A stretch of 5,082 nucleotides of DNA. Source: Candidatus Fermentibacterales bacterium. Lineage in GTDB: Bacteria; Fermentibacterota; Fermentibacteria; Fermentibacterales; JAFGKQ01. The position numbers and the translations under genes were made by a program. This document shows positions 1 to 5,082 of this stretch, in pieces; within the stretch, counting starts at the first letter, position 1, and each line of letters begins with the position of its first letter. The notes below the pieces were generated by a model. The model was given only the letters and a program-made list of their open reading frames with translations, was not told the origin of the DNA and searched no databases. The DNA is taken from NCBI GenBank assembly GCA_016928495.1, contig JAFGKQ010000145.1:1-5082 (forward strand), written 5' to 3'.

Positions 1-1
1 C

Positions 2-724
2 CGTGACTACCTGGACGATCGCCTGCCCGCGGACTACGTCTGGATAAGCCCCTACGTCCACTCCAGCCCCACCGCGCACTACTTCAGCCCGGGGCCCGTC
101 GTGTACTGGAGCGACATCGTGAGCATAGACCCTCCGGCTCACTTCTTCAACCTGTTCGCCTGCTCCAACTGCAGGTACATCACCCCCAACAATATGGGCG
201 GCACCTACACCTTCGTGAACACCCACGGCCTGGCCGCAGTGGGAAGCTGCAAGACCGGCTCCATGCTCCAGTTCGAGTACTTCTACGAGCCGCTCGGCGA
301 GGGAGGGTGCCTGGGCGAAGGCTACCGCGACTGGTGGGATCGCATCGCCGAGAACGGCTTCACTACAGACGAGATAGGTTGGCATCTGGGCATGGTCCTG
401 CTCGGCGACCCGACGATCATCCCGGCGATGCACATGCTCGGGGTGGAGGACGGCGAGTGGTCGCAGACCCCGCCCGTCGGCGCTCTCGCCGCGGGCCCCA
501 ACCCCTGCCCCGCAGGAGGAGAGGTTCTGCTCCAGTGGACCGGCATGACGAGCGCCGAGGTCCGGGTCTTCGACCTGGCCGGGCGCCTGGTGGTCTCCTC
601 CCGTCTCGAGCAGGGTGATCTCGTGCTGTCTACGGCAGGCTGGTCTTCCGGCGTCTATCTCGTGAGGGCTGCTGCGCCGGCCGGAGCGGCAAGCGAGAGC
701 CTGATGCTCACGGTTCTCGACTGA
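2..724 (+). CDS. C25 (gingipain)-like peptidase with Por/T9SS-type C-terminal sorting domain, 3' part only
   Basis: The reading frame is already open at base 2, so the start lies outside the window; 240 residues remain. Residues about 1-140 resemble the end of a C25 cysteine peptidase domain. A short VHSSP segment (His20) precedes a hydrophobic strand ending in FACSN, whose Cys54 sits where gingipains have their nucleophile (ACVN). A Gly-rich stretch with a THGLAAVGSC strand follows, then a closing LLGDPT motif (residues 134-139), common near the end of C25-type domains. Residues about 166-240 form a compact beta domain (PNPCP, then VRVFDLAGRLV, then SSGVYLVRA) matching the secretion/sorting tail shared by T9SS cargo and FlgD-like Ig domains. 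By family knowledge such proteins are exported and attached to the surface or released. Catalytic activity is inferred from motif placement only; an inactive C25-like domain is possible. The gene converges on the next one, so they share no transcript. An internal GTG at 101 is not a credible start because similarity runs upstream of it. Confidence 0.75.
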   Translation, partial: RDYLDDRLPADYVWISPYVHSSPTAHYFSPGPVVYWSDIVSIDPPAHFFNLFACSNCRYITPNNMGGTYTFVNTHGLAAVGSCKTGSMLQFEYFYEPLGEGGCLGEGYRDWWDRIAENGFTTDEIGWHLGMVLLGDPTIIPAMHMLGVEDGEWSQTPPVGALAAGPNPCPAGGEVLLQWTGMTSAEVRVFDLAGRLVVSSRLEQGDLVLSTAGWSSGVYLVRAAAPAGAASESLMLTVLD

Positions 725-832
725 GCCGACGCGGCATCAGGCTTCGGACGGGCTGCGCGAGGTTCCGACGAAGATCGTGCCGGTCACCATCCCGGCTGGC
801 TGGGAGCAGGGCGAGCAGACGTCCGGGGACGT

Positions 833-850
833 AGTTGAACTAATTCGACT
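833..850. repeat. Small AT-rich hairpin between convergent genes
   Basis: AGTTGAA (833-839) and TTCGACT (844-850) can pair as a 7-bp stem with one G-T wobble around the loop CTAA. On the + strand it is followed by TTCTT, so it could be a weak terminator for the protease gene that ends at 724. The stem has few GC pairs, so it is weak. The pocket is clearly richer in A and T than the surrounding genes. Confidence 0.3.
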
Positions 851-871
851 TTCTTGTCTCACTAGTCAGCA

Positions 872-896
872 GGATAGCTGGTAACCCGGCTATTCC
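872..896. terminator. Hairpin in convergent 3' region, probable shared transcript-end structure
   Basis: GGATAGCTGG (872-881) pairs with CCGGCTATTCC (886-896) around the loop TAAC. This gives ten base pairs with one wobble and one bulged T. It lies 12 bases past the stop codon of the minus-strand propeller gene and about 150 bases past the end of the plus-strand protease gene, which is the place for a bidirectional terminator or an RNA-stabilising 3' hairpin. Neither strand has a clean T-tract directly after it, so it is not a textbook Rho-independent terminator. Confidence 0.45.
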
Positions 897-908
897 CGGC
901 ACTCCCGC

Positions 909-1958
909 TCACTCCATCGCATAGAAGTAGAGCGAGCTTCCCCGCCTGAAGACGAAGCCGGCGCCGGGGACCTCGAGCAGCGAGCGCCACTGCTCGAGCA
1001 CTCCGCCAAGGCCAGCCAGTGTGTCGGCAGTCTCGAAGGAGAAGTCGCTCCAGTCGATCATCCCTCTCAGGACGGTCGTCCCCTCATCCGGACTGAACAC
1101 GTGAGTGCCATCCGAGAGACGTCCGTACACCAGGATGGGATTCCCCGGGTTCACGAGCACCCTCCCGTCCGCGAACCTCAGCACCTGGCTGCCGTTGGTG
1201 CGGGCGAGCCCCGCGTCCGGAAGCACCCATGTCTCGATGATCGCCGGGGATCGCGCCGACGTGTCCTCCACCATCACCTCAGCCGTAGCAGCGTTCGCAA
1301 TGAGATTCGGGGGGTAGCAGCCCGCAGCCACGAGATCCGACCACGGGTTCGAGTAGAAGCCGTCCCCCATGAAGTCCTCGCGCCCGCCACTCCTGCTTCC
1401 ATCGCTTATGTCGATGAGGTAGCCCTCCGGATAGTAGCGGCTCTGATCGCTTCCGCTCCACATCTCGAGAAAGGCCACGGGAGTCGGGTCGCAGCCCAGC
1501 AGGGGTCCACCGTAGATGTGCCTGGAGTCCGACAGGAAGTCGAAGCCGGGACCGCCTCCCACGTCGAAGGAGAGCGCGACCAGACACGAGCCCGATCCGT
1601 CGGCACCAGCCACGACGACCAGGACCGGTCCCGGGACATAGTCGTACTGACCCAGGAGGCTGTCCGGAACGGCAACCTGCTCCGTGAAGACGATGTGCCG
1701 TCCGTCGGGGCTGGTCTCGAGCAGACCTATCCCGGCGCAGGGCTGCCAGCCCCAGTCTGCCGGATCCCAATCGGTCCGGAAGACGAGCGGTTGCATGGGA
1801 CGGTCGATCTCCACCACCCGGAGAACGCCATCGTCTCCAACGTAGAGGACCGATCCGGTGCCGAGGACGACGAAGGCCTCGTAGTATGGGTTGAGCGAGT
1901 CGGCCAGCATGATGGGACCAGTGGAGGCCAGGAGACCGGTGAGGAGAAGAGAGAGCAT
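909..1958 (-). CDS. Putative exported beta-propeller-like protein of unknown function
   Basis: The 349-residue product is not one I recognise. The ATG at 1958 is chosen because GGAGG sits 5 bases upstream and because it places a hydrophobic segment (MLSLLLTGLLASTG) at the very N terminus, suggesting a signal peptide. That peptide lacks the usual early positive charge, so export is likely rather than certain. The rest is beta-rich with repeated short strands ending in Asp-Gly turns. ETSPDGRHIVF (81-91) and FLSDSRHIYG (141-150) match the sPDGrhivF signature of WD40-like/TolB-type propeller blades. Other blade-like stretches lie near 36-52, 178-190, 259-290 and 334-347. No catalytic motif, membrane anchor or sorting tail is visible; the chain ends in an aromatic strand. 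A propeller scaffold for protein binding is the best structural guess. It lies 145 bases downstream of the PPIase-like lipoprotein gene on the same strand and may be the last gene of that operon or transcribed alone. Confidence 0.65.
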   Translation of the reverse strand: MLSLLLTGLLASTGPIMLADSLNPYYEAFVVLGTGSVLYVGDDGVLRVVEIDRPMQPLVFRTDWDPADWGWQPCAGIGLLETSPDGRHIVFTEQVAVPDSLLGQYDYVPGPVLVVVAGADGSGSCLVALSFDVGGGPGFDFLSDSRHIYGGPLLGCDPTPVAFLEMWSGSDQSRYYPEGYLIDISDGSRSGGREDFMGDGFYSNPWSDLVAAGCYPPNLIANAATAEVMVEDTSARSPAIIETWVLPDAGLARTNGSQVLRFADGRVLVNPGNPILVYGRLSDGTHVFSPDEGTTVLRGMIDWSDFSFETADTLAGLGGVLEQWRSLLEVPGAGFVFRRGSSLYFYAME

Positions 1959-1963
1959 GGAAA

Positions 1964-1968
1964 CCTCC
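1964..1968 (-). promoter_or_regulatory. Ribosome binding site that decides the propeller gene start
   Basis: GGAGG lies 5 bases before the ATG at 1958 on the minus strand. The frame stays open upstream to another ATG at 2063, but that ATG is preceded by a pyrimidine-rich run with no Shine-Dalgarno match, and using it would bury the signal peptide behind 35 Pro/Arg/Ala-rich residues. The internal ATG is therefore preferred. Confidence 0.75.
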
Positions 1969-2083
1969 GGAAGCTCAGAGGCTGGGCGCAGCACAGGCCA
2001 TGGATCACTCGTCGGAGCCCCCGCGCCGCCCGCCGGTGAGAGTGGTTCGCGGTGTCTTCGCATGGAGGAAGCAGAAGGCAGGG

Positions 2084-2118
2084 AAAATAGTGCGTGTCCC
2101 CGTTCAGGGAATTGACAC
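2084..2118 (-). terminator. Weak terminator-like hairpin overlapping the lipoprotein stop codon
   Basis: Read on the minus strand, GTGTC (2118-2114) pairs with GACAC (2098-2094), and CCC (2109-2107) with GGG (2101-2099), around a 5-base loop that contains most of the TGA stop of the PPIase-like gene. AATT is bulged on one side. GCACTATTTT follows, giving four T about six bases after the stem. It could partly end buk-operon transcription before the propeller gene, but the bulge and short T run make this tentative. Confidence 0.25.
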
Positions 2119-3684
2119 CCAGGCGGATGGATCAGCAGGGAGGCCGTTCAGAACAGAGTCGTTCACCTGAAGGCCGTGCCGCTGCTCCAACTCGACCATC
2201 CAGCGCGTGAACCTCTCCGCCTCCCTGGTCGTCCTCACCCCCAGCTCGACCTGCCTCCGGGCCTCCTCCAGGCTCGCCTCGTGTGCAGGCCTGATCTCTA
2301 CCAGCCTTGCCATCAGGTGACCCGGCGGACTGACCAGCTCGTACGGCCCGTGCCAGGCCGAGGTATCGGAAGGCCCGAGCGAGAAGAGGATCGCGGAGCA
2401 GGCGTATGGCAGCTGCTGCCGCAGCAGCGGGAGGGTCATGCCGGTCCCCGGGACCATCGGGTAGGTCGAGGCGGGACCTCCCGCAGCGCTCAGGTATTCA
2501 TCCCCGTGACCGGCCGCCATGGCCACACGGTAGTCGGCCAGCGCGGCGGAGTCCGGTAGATGGGCAAGCATGAAGACCCGTGTCTCCGGGATGACGATCG
2601 GTTCCGGCATCGTCTCGAAGTACCTCAGGATGTCCGCCTCGGTGATGCTTATGCTGCCGGAGACGCAAAGCGCGTAGAGCGAGTCGGCTGCGATGAGCAT
2701 CACACTGGCATCCGCCAGAAGGGAGTCGAGCGAGTCCGAGGCTGCCGGGTAGTCCCTGGCAAGGCAGATAGACAGGTAGGAATCGAGCAGCGCTCGTCTG
2801 AGGAGCTCCTCCAGTCGATCCGTGCTGCCCGTATGCCTGAGCTCCTCCATGGCAGCCTGCATTCCGTGCTCCACCCTGAGATCCAGTACCCTGAGGGTCC
2901 CCAGGGCGTCGGAGCTCACCAGGATATCCGCATTCCCGGCCTCTTCGGAGAGTAGCGCATGCAGAGCCGGCCTGGCGTCACGCACGAGAGAATCGATGCC
3001 GGCAAGCCGCAGCTCGGAGGCGAGCAATGCCTCCAGCCGCCTCGACGCCATCTGCTGCCTGACGGCCCTCTCCGGGAGGGAGTCCTCGATGTGCATGGCA
3101 TCACGGTGATACCGCGGAACAAGGGAATCGAGGAGCAGCATGCCCGCCGGCGTCATCATCGTGCTGTCAGCGCCCGGCTCCAGGATCGCTCGCAGGTCCT
3201 CTGCCTCGATAATGGCAGCGTCCACTACACGGGAGCCGGTCTCCCCGGGTGAGTGAGCCCATATCACGAAGCTGTTCGAGACGCTCCGGAAGGCATCCAG
3301 ATCGGCAGGCGAGAACTCTCCTGAGATGGCAGCCTCCATGAGATCGAGACAGACCTGAGCCCTCAGGGCCCGGTTCCTCGCAGCCGCCCTGGCGAGCACC
3401 GCTGGGGAAACCGTGATGCCCAGCCTCTCGCACTCAGCCGTGACGAGACGGTTGCGGCCGATAGCCAGGACGAAGTCCCCCACCGGGTTCCTCCCGGACA
3501 GCAACTCCCGCCTCTCGTCCGGGGAGAGTGACGTCCAGGCGATTCCTGCCTCGTGAACGCTGATCGTGTCACCCGCGCTGATGATCAGCCAGTCCGACGC
3601 GGCGGGAGGCCTCCTGGCGCATCCGGATATGACCGCAGCGGCAGTGAGGGCCCCGAGAAGGACTAGTCCCGCGGCTGCTGGCAT
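2104..3684 (-). CDS. SurA/PpiC-type peptidyl-prolyl isomerase-like lipoprotein with two tandem modules
   Basis: The 526-residue product starts with a hydrophobic signal segment ending in the lipobox ISGC (Cys22), so it should be a lipid-anchored envelope protein. The peptide lacks an early positive charge. The C-terminal part (about 347-510) follows the parvulin plan: ISITEADILRYFE, a strand through RVFMLAHLP, a middle region with an LPLLRQQLP stretch, HGPYEL, the strand GHLMARLVEIRPA, then a long charged helix and LQVNDSVL. Residues about 35-115 look like the helical SurA N domain (ERLGI at 86-90). Residues about 33-235 and 253-510 seem to repeat one plan, the first copy having a shortened PPIase-like part. 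Family members are periplasmic chaperones or prolyl isomerases that help exported and outer-membrane proteins fold. At about 526 residues it is longer than SurA (about 430), fitting the extra module. Whether it isomerises proline cannot be read from sequence. The gene begins 10 bases after buk ends, with AGAAGG just before the ATG, indicating co-transcription and perhaps translational coupling. Confidence 0.75.
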   Translation of the reverse strand: MPAAAGLVLLGALTAAAVISGCARRPPAASDWLIISAGDTISVHEAGIAWTSLSPDERRELLSGRNPVGDFVLAIGRNRLVTAECERLGITVSPAVLARAAARNRALRAQVCLDLMEAAISGEFSPADLDAFRSVSNSFVIWAHSPGETGSRVVDAAIIEAEDLRAILEPGADSTMMTPAGMLLLDSLVPRYHRDAMHIEDSLPERAVRQQMASRRLEALLASELRLAGIDSLVRDARPALHALLSEEAGNADILVSSDALGTLRVLDLRVEHGMQAAMEELRHTGSTDRLEELLRRALLDSYLSICLARDYPAASDSLDSLLADASVMLIAADSLYALCVSGSISITEADILRYFETMPEPIVIPETRVFMLAHLPDSAALADYRVAMAAGHGDEYLSAAGGPASTYPMVPGTGMTLPLLRQQLPYACSAILFSLGPSDTSAWHGPYELVSPPGHLMARLVEIRPAHEASLEEARRQVELGVRTTREAERFTRWMVELEQRHGLQVNDSVLNGLPADPSAWVSIP

Positions 3685-3687
3685 CCA

Positions 3688-3693
3688 CCTTCT
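3688..3693 (-). promoter_or_regulatory. Ribosome binding site of the lipoprotein gene, next to the buk stop codon
   Basis: AGAAGG lies only 3 bases before the ATG at 3684, and the buk stop codon (3695-3697) is immediately upstream. The close spacing suggests that ribosomes finishing buk help initiate the lipoprotein. No upstream in-frame ATG, GTG or TTG was found before the frame closes, so 3684 is the only usual start. Confidence 0.5.
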
Positions 3694-3694
3694 C

Positions 3695-4783
3695 TCAGGG
3701 CGTTGCCGGATCGTAGCTCCTGGCCTCCTCCCGGCCCGCGAGCACCCTCAGAGCGCCTCTCGCGAGCGCTTCCATCTCCATCTCTCCGGGGTAGACGAGG
3801 ACATCGGCGATGAAGGCGACCCTCCTCCTTATCCACTCCACGAACATCCTGTCGTAGGCTATGCCTCCCGTCAGGACGATGGCATCGACGTTCCCCTCCA
3901 GCACGGCTGCCAGACAGCCGATCTCCTTGGCGATCTGATAGGCCATCGCCTCGTATACCTCGGCCCAGCGGGCATCGCCCTCCGAGACCTTCTTCTCCAC
4001 CTCGCGCATGTCGTTGGTCCCGAGATAGGCAACGATGCCTCCCCTGCCCTTGATGAGCTTCTTCACCTCGTCCAGGGTGTACCTTCCGCTGAAGCACAGC
4101 CTTGCCAGGTCACCGGAGGGCAGGCCGCCCGAGCGCTCGGGAGTGAAGGGCCCCTCGCCGTCCAGGGCGTTGTTGACGTCTATGACCTTGCCCTGGCAGT
4201 GGGCCCCGACGGATATCCCGCCTCCGAGATGCACGACGATCAGGTTGATCTCGTCATAGGATGCCCCCAGGTCTTCGGCGGCCCTTCTCGCGGCGGCCTT
4301 CTGGTTGAGGGCGTGGAAGATCGAGCGCCTCTGGATCACGGGGCTGCCGGAGTACCTTGCCAGAGGCTCCATCTCGTCGACGACAACCGGATCGACGATG
4401 TAGGCGGGACAACCGGCATGCTCGGCAAACCTGTCAGCGATGAGGGCGCCGAGATTCGAGGCGTGAGAACCCTGGACCTCGTCCAGCAGGTCTCTTTTCA
4501 GGCGCTCGGTGACCAGATAGGTCCCTCCCGGTATGGGGTAGACCAGCCCGCCCCGGCCCACAACGGCGCTGAAGGAGCCGAGCTCGAAGCCGGCCCTCTG
4601 CACCTCTCCTGCGATTACCTCTTCCCGGAAGCTGTACTGGTCGATGATCCTCTCGAAAGGAGCCAGGTCCTCACTGGAGTGGAAGATGTTCGTGCTCCAC
4701 ACCGACTCGGCCTCTTCGAACACTGCTATCTTGGTCGAGGTTGATCCGGGGTTGATCACGAGGAGTCTGTGTGTCTGGGCCAT
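3695..4783 (-). CDS. buk: Butyrate kinase
   Basis: The 362-residue product is a full-length member of the acetate/butyrate kinase branch of the ASKHA fold (butyrate kinases are about 355 residues). Motifs in order: the first phosphate loop NPGSTSTK (11-18); VGRGG with the presumed carboxylate-binding Arg78; SHASNLGA (107-114); IVDPVVVDEM (129-138) with the Asp131 region; RRSIFHALNQK (152-162); the second phosphate loop VVHLGGGISVGAH (183-195); DGEGPFTPERSGG (208-220); and the adenosine-site LTGGIAYD (304-311). The enzyme converts butyryl-phosphate and ADP to butyrate and ATP in the cytoplasm, reversibly, normally after phosphotransbutyrylase (ptb), which is not in this window. Branched-chain or isobutyrate kinase activity is an alternative, since the family accepts related acids. 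The frame is open to 4927, but the ATG at 4783 fits the family N terminus, has GGAG 5 bases upstream, and lies downstream of a good promoter. First gene of an operon with the PPIase-like lipoprotein. Confidence 0.95.
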   Translation of the reverse strand: MAQTHRLLVINPGSTSTKIAVFEEAESVWSTNIFHSSEDLAPFERIIDQYSFREEVIAGEVQRAGFELGSFSAVVGRGGLVYPIPGGTYLVTERLKRDLLDEVQGSHASNLGALIADRFAEHAGCPAYIVDPVVVDEMEPLARYSGSPVIQRRSIFHALNQKAAARRAAEDLGASYDEINLIVVHLGGGISVGAHCQGKVIDVNNALDGEGPFTPERSGGLPSGDLARLCFSGRYTLDEVKKLIKGRGGIVAYLGTNDMREVEKKVSEGDARWAEVYEAMAYQIAKEIGCLAAVLEGNVDAIVLTGGIAYDRMFVEWIRRRVAFIADVLVYPGEMEMEALARGALRVLAGREEARSYDPATP

Positions 4784-4788
4784 GTGTG

Positions 4789-4792
4789 CTCC
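4789..4792 (-). promoter_or_regulatory. Ribosome binding site of buk
   Basis: GGAG lies 5 bases before the ATG at 4783 on the minus strand. The alternative in-frame ATG at 4807 has no Shine-Dalgarno match and would sit only about 11 bases from the predicted transcription start. Confidence 0.65.
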
Positions 4793-4824
4793 GTCCAGTC
4801 TGGTCATGGTTGACACGCCGCCAC

Positions 4825-4853
4825 ATTCTACGCACACCTTCTGAGCTTGGCAA
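4825..4853 (-). promoter_or_regulatory. Sigma70-type promoter for the buk operon
   Basis: On the minus strand, TTGCCA (4853-4848) and TAGAAT (4830-4825) are separated by exactly 17 bases. Each box matches the -35 and -10 consensus at five of six positions. Transcription would begin near 4818, leaving a leader of about 35 bases before the buk ATG. The location between divergent genes supports it. Whether this organism's housekeeping sigma factor uses the same consensus is assumed. No operator-like palindrome is obvious. Confidence 0.6.
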
Positions 4854-4868
4854 TGAGATCGAGAGGCT

Positions 4869-5082
4869 GTGGATGGAGGAACCGACACGTCTAACTCCGA
4901 TATCCTGGCCAGGATAGAAGTGATCATCCGGATGCTCGGGAGGCTCGAGGAACGCTTCGAGAGCGAGAGGGAGCTGGCTCTTCTGGACGGGACCCGGGAG
5001 GCCCTCGCATCGCTGCGACGCAGGAGCAGGGAGCTCTATCAGCCGGAGTGCCAGCAGCTCGAGGAGGAGGCGCTCCAGGAAG
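4869..5082 (+). CDS. Unrecognised helical, probable coiled-coil protein, 5' part only
   Basis: A frame opening at GTG 4869 runs without a stop to the window edge, giving 71 residues; the end is missing. An in-frame TGA at 4854 limits how far upstream the start can be. After a short polar N terminus (DGGTDTSNSD) the chain is strongly helical, with hydrophobic residues spaced as in a coiled coil (ILARIEVIIRMLGRLEERF) and then many Glu, Arg, Leu and Gln. Codon use resembles the neighbouring genes. The Shine-Dalgarno match for 4869 is weak (GAGAGG only 2 bases away). A second in-frame GTG at 4920 has AGGA 5 bases upstream and could be the real start, shortening the protein by 17 residues. It is transcribed away from buk, with about 85 bases between the two start codons. 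I do not recognise a family, and low-complexity helical composition makes similarity guesses unsafe. Confidence 0.55.
   Translation, partial: MDGGTDTSNSDILARIEVIIRMLGRLEERFESERELALLDGTREALASLRRRSRELYQPECQQLEEEALQE

Noticed and set aside
737-790. A 17-codon ATG frame on the minus strand in the convergent intergenic region
   Set aside because: It has no ribosome site or homology I can name, and an open frame this short is expected by chance. A decayed gene remnant cannot be excluded.
819-832. Short perfect inverted repeat ACGTCC-GG-GGACGT
   Set aside because: The usable stem is only five pairs and is not placed as an operator for any promoter I can see.
1279-1770. A 163-codon open frame on the minus strand overlapping the propeller gene in another frame
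   Set aside because: It is Arg/Gly-rich shadow translation of the real gene, with no independent start signal.
1101-2039. A 312-codon open frame on the plus strand opposite the propeller gene
   Set aside because: Its product is rich in Arg, His, Val and Gly without domain pattern, and it is antisense to a gene with a clear ribosome site, signal peptide and propeller motifs. Long antisense frames are expected in GC-rich coding DNA.
1959-2063. N-terminal extension of the propeller protein by 35 codons
   Set aside because: The upstream ATG has no Shine-Dalgarno match and the extension would hide the signal peptide.
2064-2110. TATTTT near the end of the lipoprotein gene as a -10 box for the propeller gene
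   Set aside because: It matches only four of six consensus bases and has no -35-like hexamer at the right distance.
3566-4744. A 392-codon open frame on the plus strand opposite buk
   Set aside because: It lies almost entirely antisense to an unmistakable butyrate kinase, and its translation shows no family motif.
4810-4815. A perfect TTGACA on the plus strand as the -35 box for the divergent gene
   Set aside because: No acceptable -10 box lies 16-18 bases downstream, so this is probably chance.
4784-4927. N-terminal extension of butyrate kinase by 48 codons
   Set aside because: The extension does not fit the family N terminus, begins upstream of the promoter, and overlaps the start of the divergent gene. 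The ATG at 4783 has a good ribosome site.

Overview
The window is GC-rich bacterial DNA with tightly packed genes. It carries five protein genes: one cut by the left edge (+ strand), three complete genes on the - strand, and one cut by the right edge (+ strand). I see no rRNA, tRNA, CRISPR array, insertion sequence or phage gene. The first gene ends in a Por/T9SS-type C-terminal sorting domain behind a gingipain-like (C25) peptidase segment. That pairing is typical of the Fibrobacteres-Chlorobi-Bacteroidetes superphylum and related candidate phyla. Together with high GC, an export-chaperone-like lipoprotein and a butyrate kinase, it suggests an uncultured fermentative anaerobe such as a Fermentibacteria-like lineage. 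The lineage is an inference from style, not from a marker gene.

Layout. At 2-724 (+) is the C-terminal 240 residues of a C25-like surface or secreted protease. At 725-908 is a convergent intergenic region with two hairpins, the stronger (872-896) probably serving as a shared 3'-end structure. At 909-1958 (-) is a secreted protein with WD40/TolB-like beta-propeller motifs and no recognised function. At 1959-2103 is a leader region with no clear promoter. At 2104-3684 (-) is a large lipoprotein of the SurA/PpiC peptidyl-prolyl isomerase type that appears to be two tandem SurA-like modules. At 3695-4783 (-) is a complete butyrate kinase (buk). At 4784-4868 is a divergent promoter region with a good sigma70-type promoter for buk. 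At 4869-5082 (+) is the start of an unrecognised helical, probably coiled-coil protein.

How the genes relate. buk and the lipoprotein gene are 10 bases apart and almost certainly share the promoter upstream of buk. The propeller gene follows after 145 bases and may be read through or transcribed separately. Butyrate kinase acts in the cytoplasm, making ATP from butyryl-phosphate. The lipoprotein and the two exported proteins belong to the cell envelope, so the operon link looks like chromosomal packing rather than one pathway. I found no clearly new multi-gene system here. The observations most worth checking are the internal duplication of the PPIase-like lipoprotein and the C25-like protease with its sorting tail.
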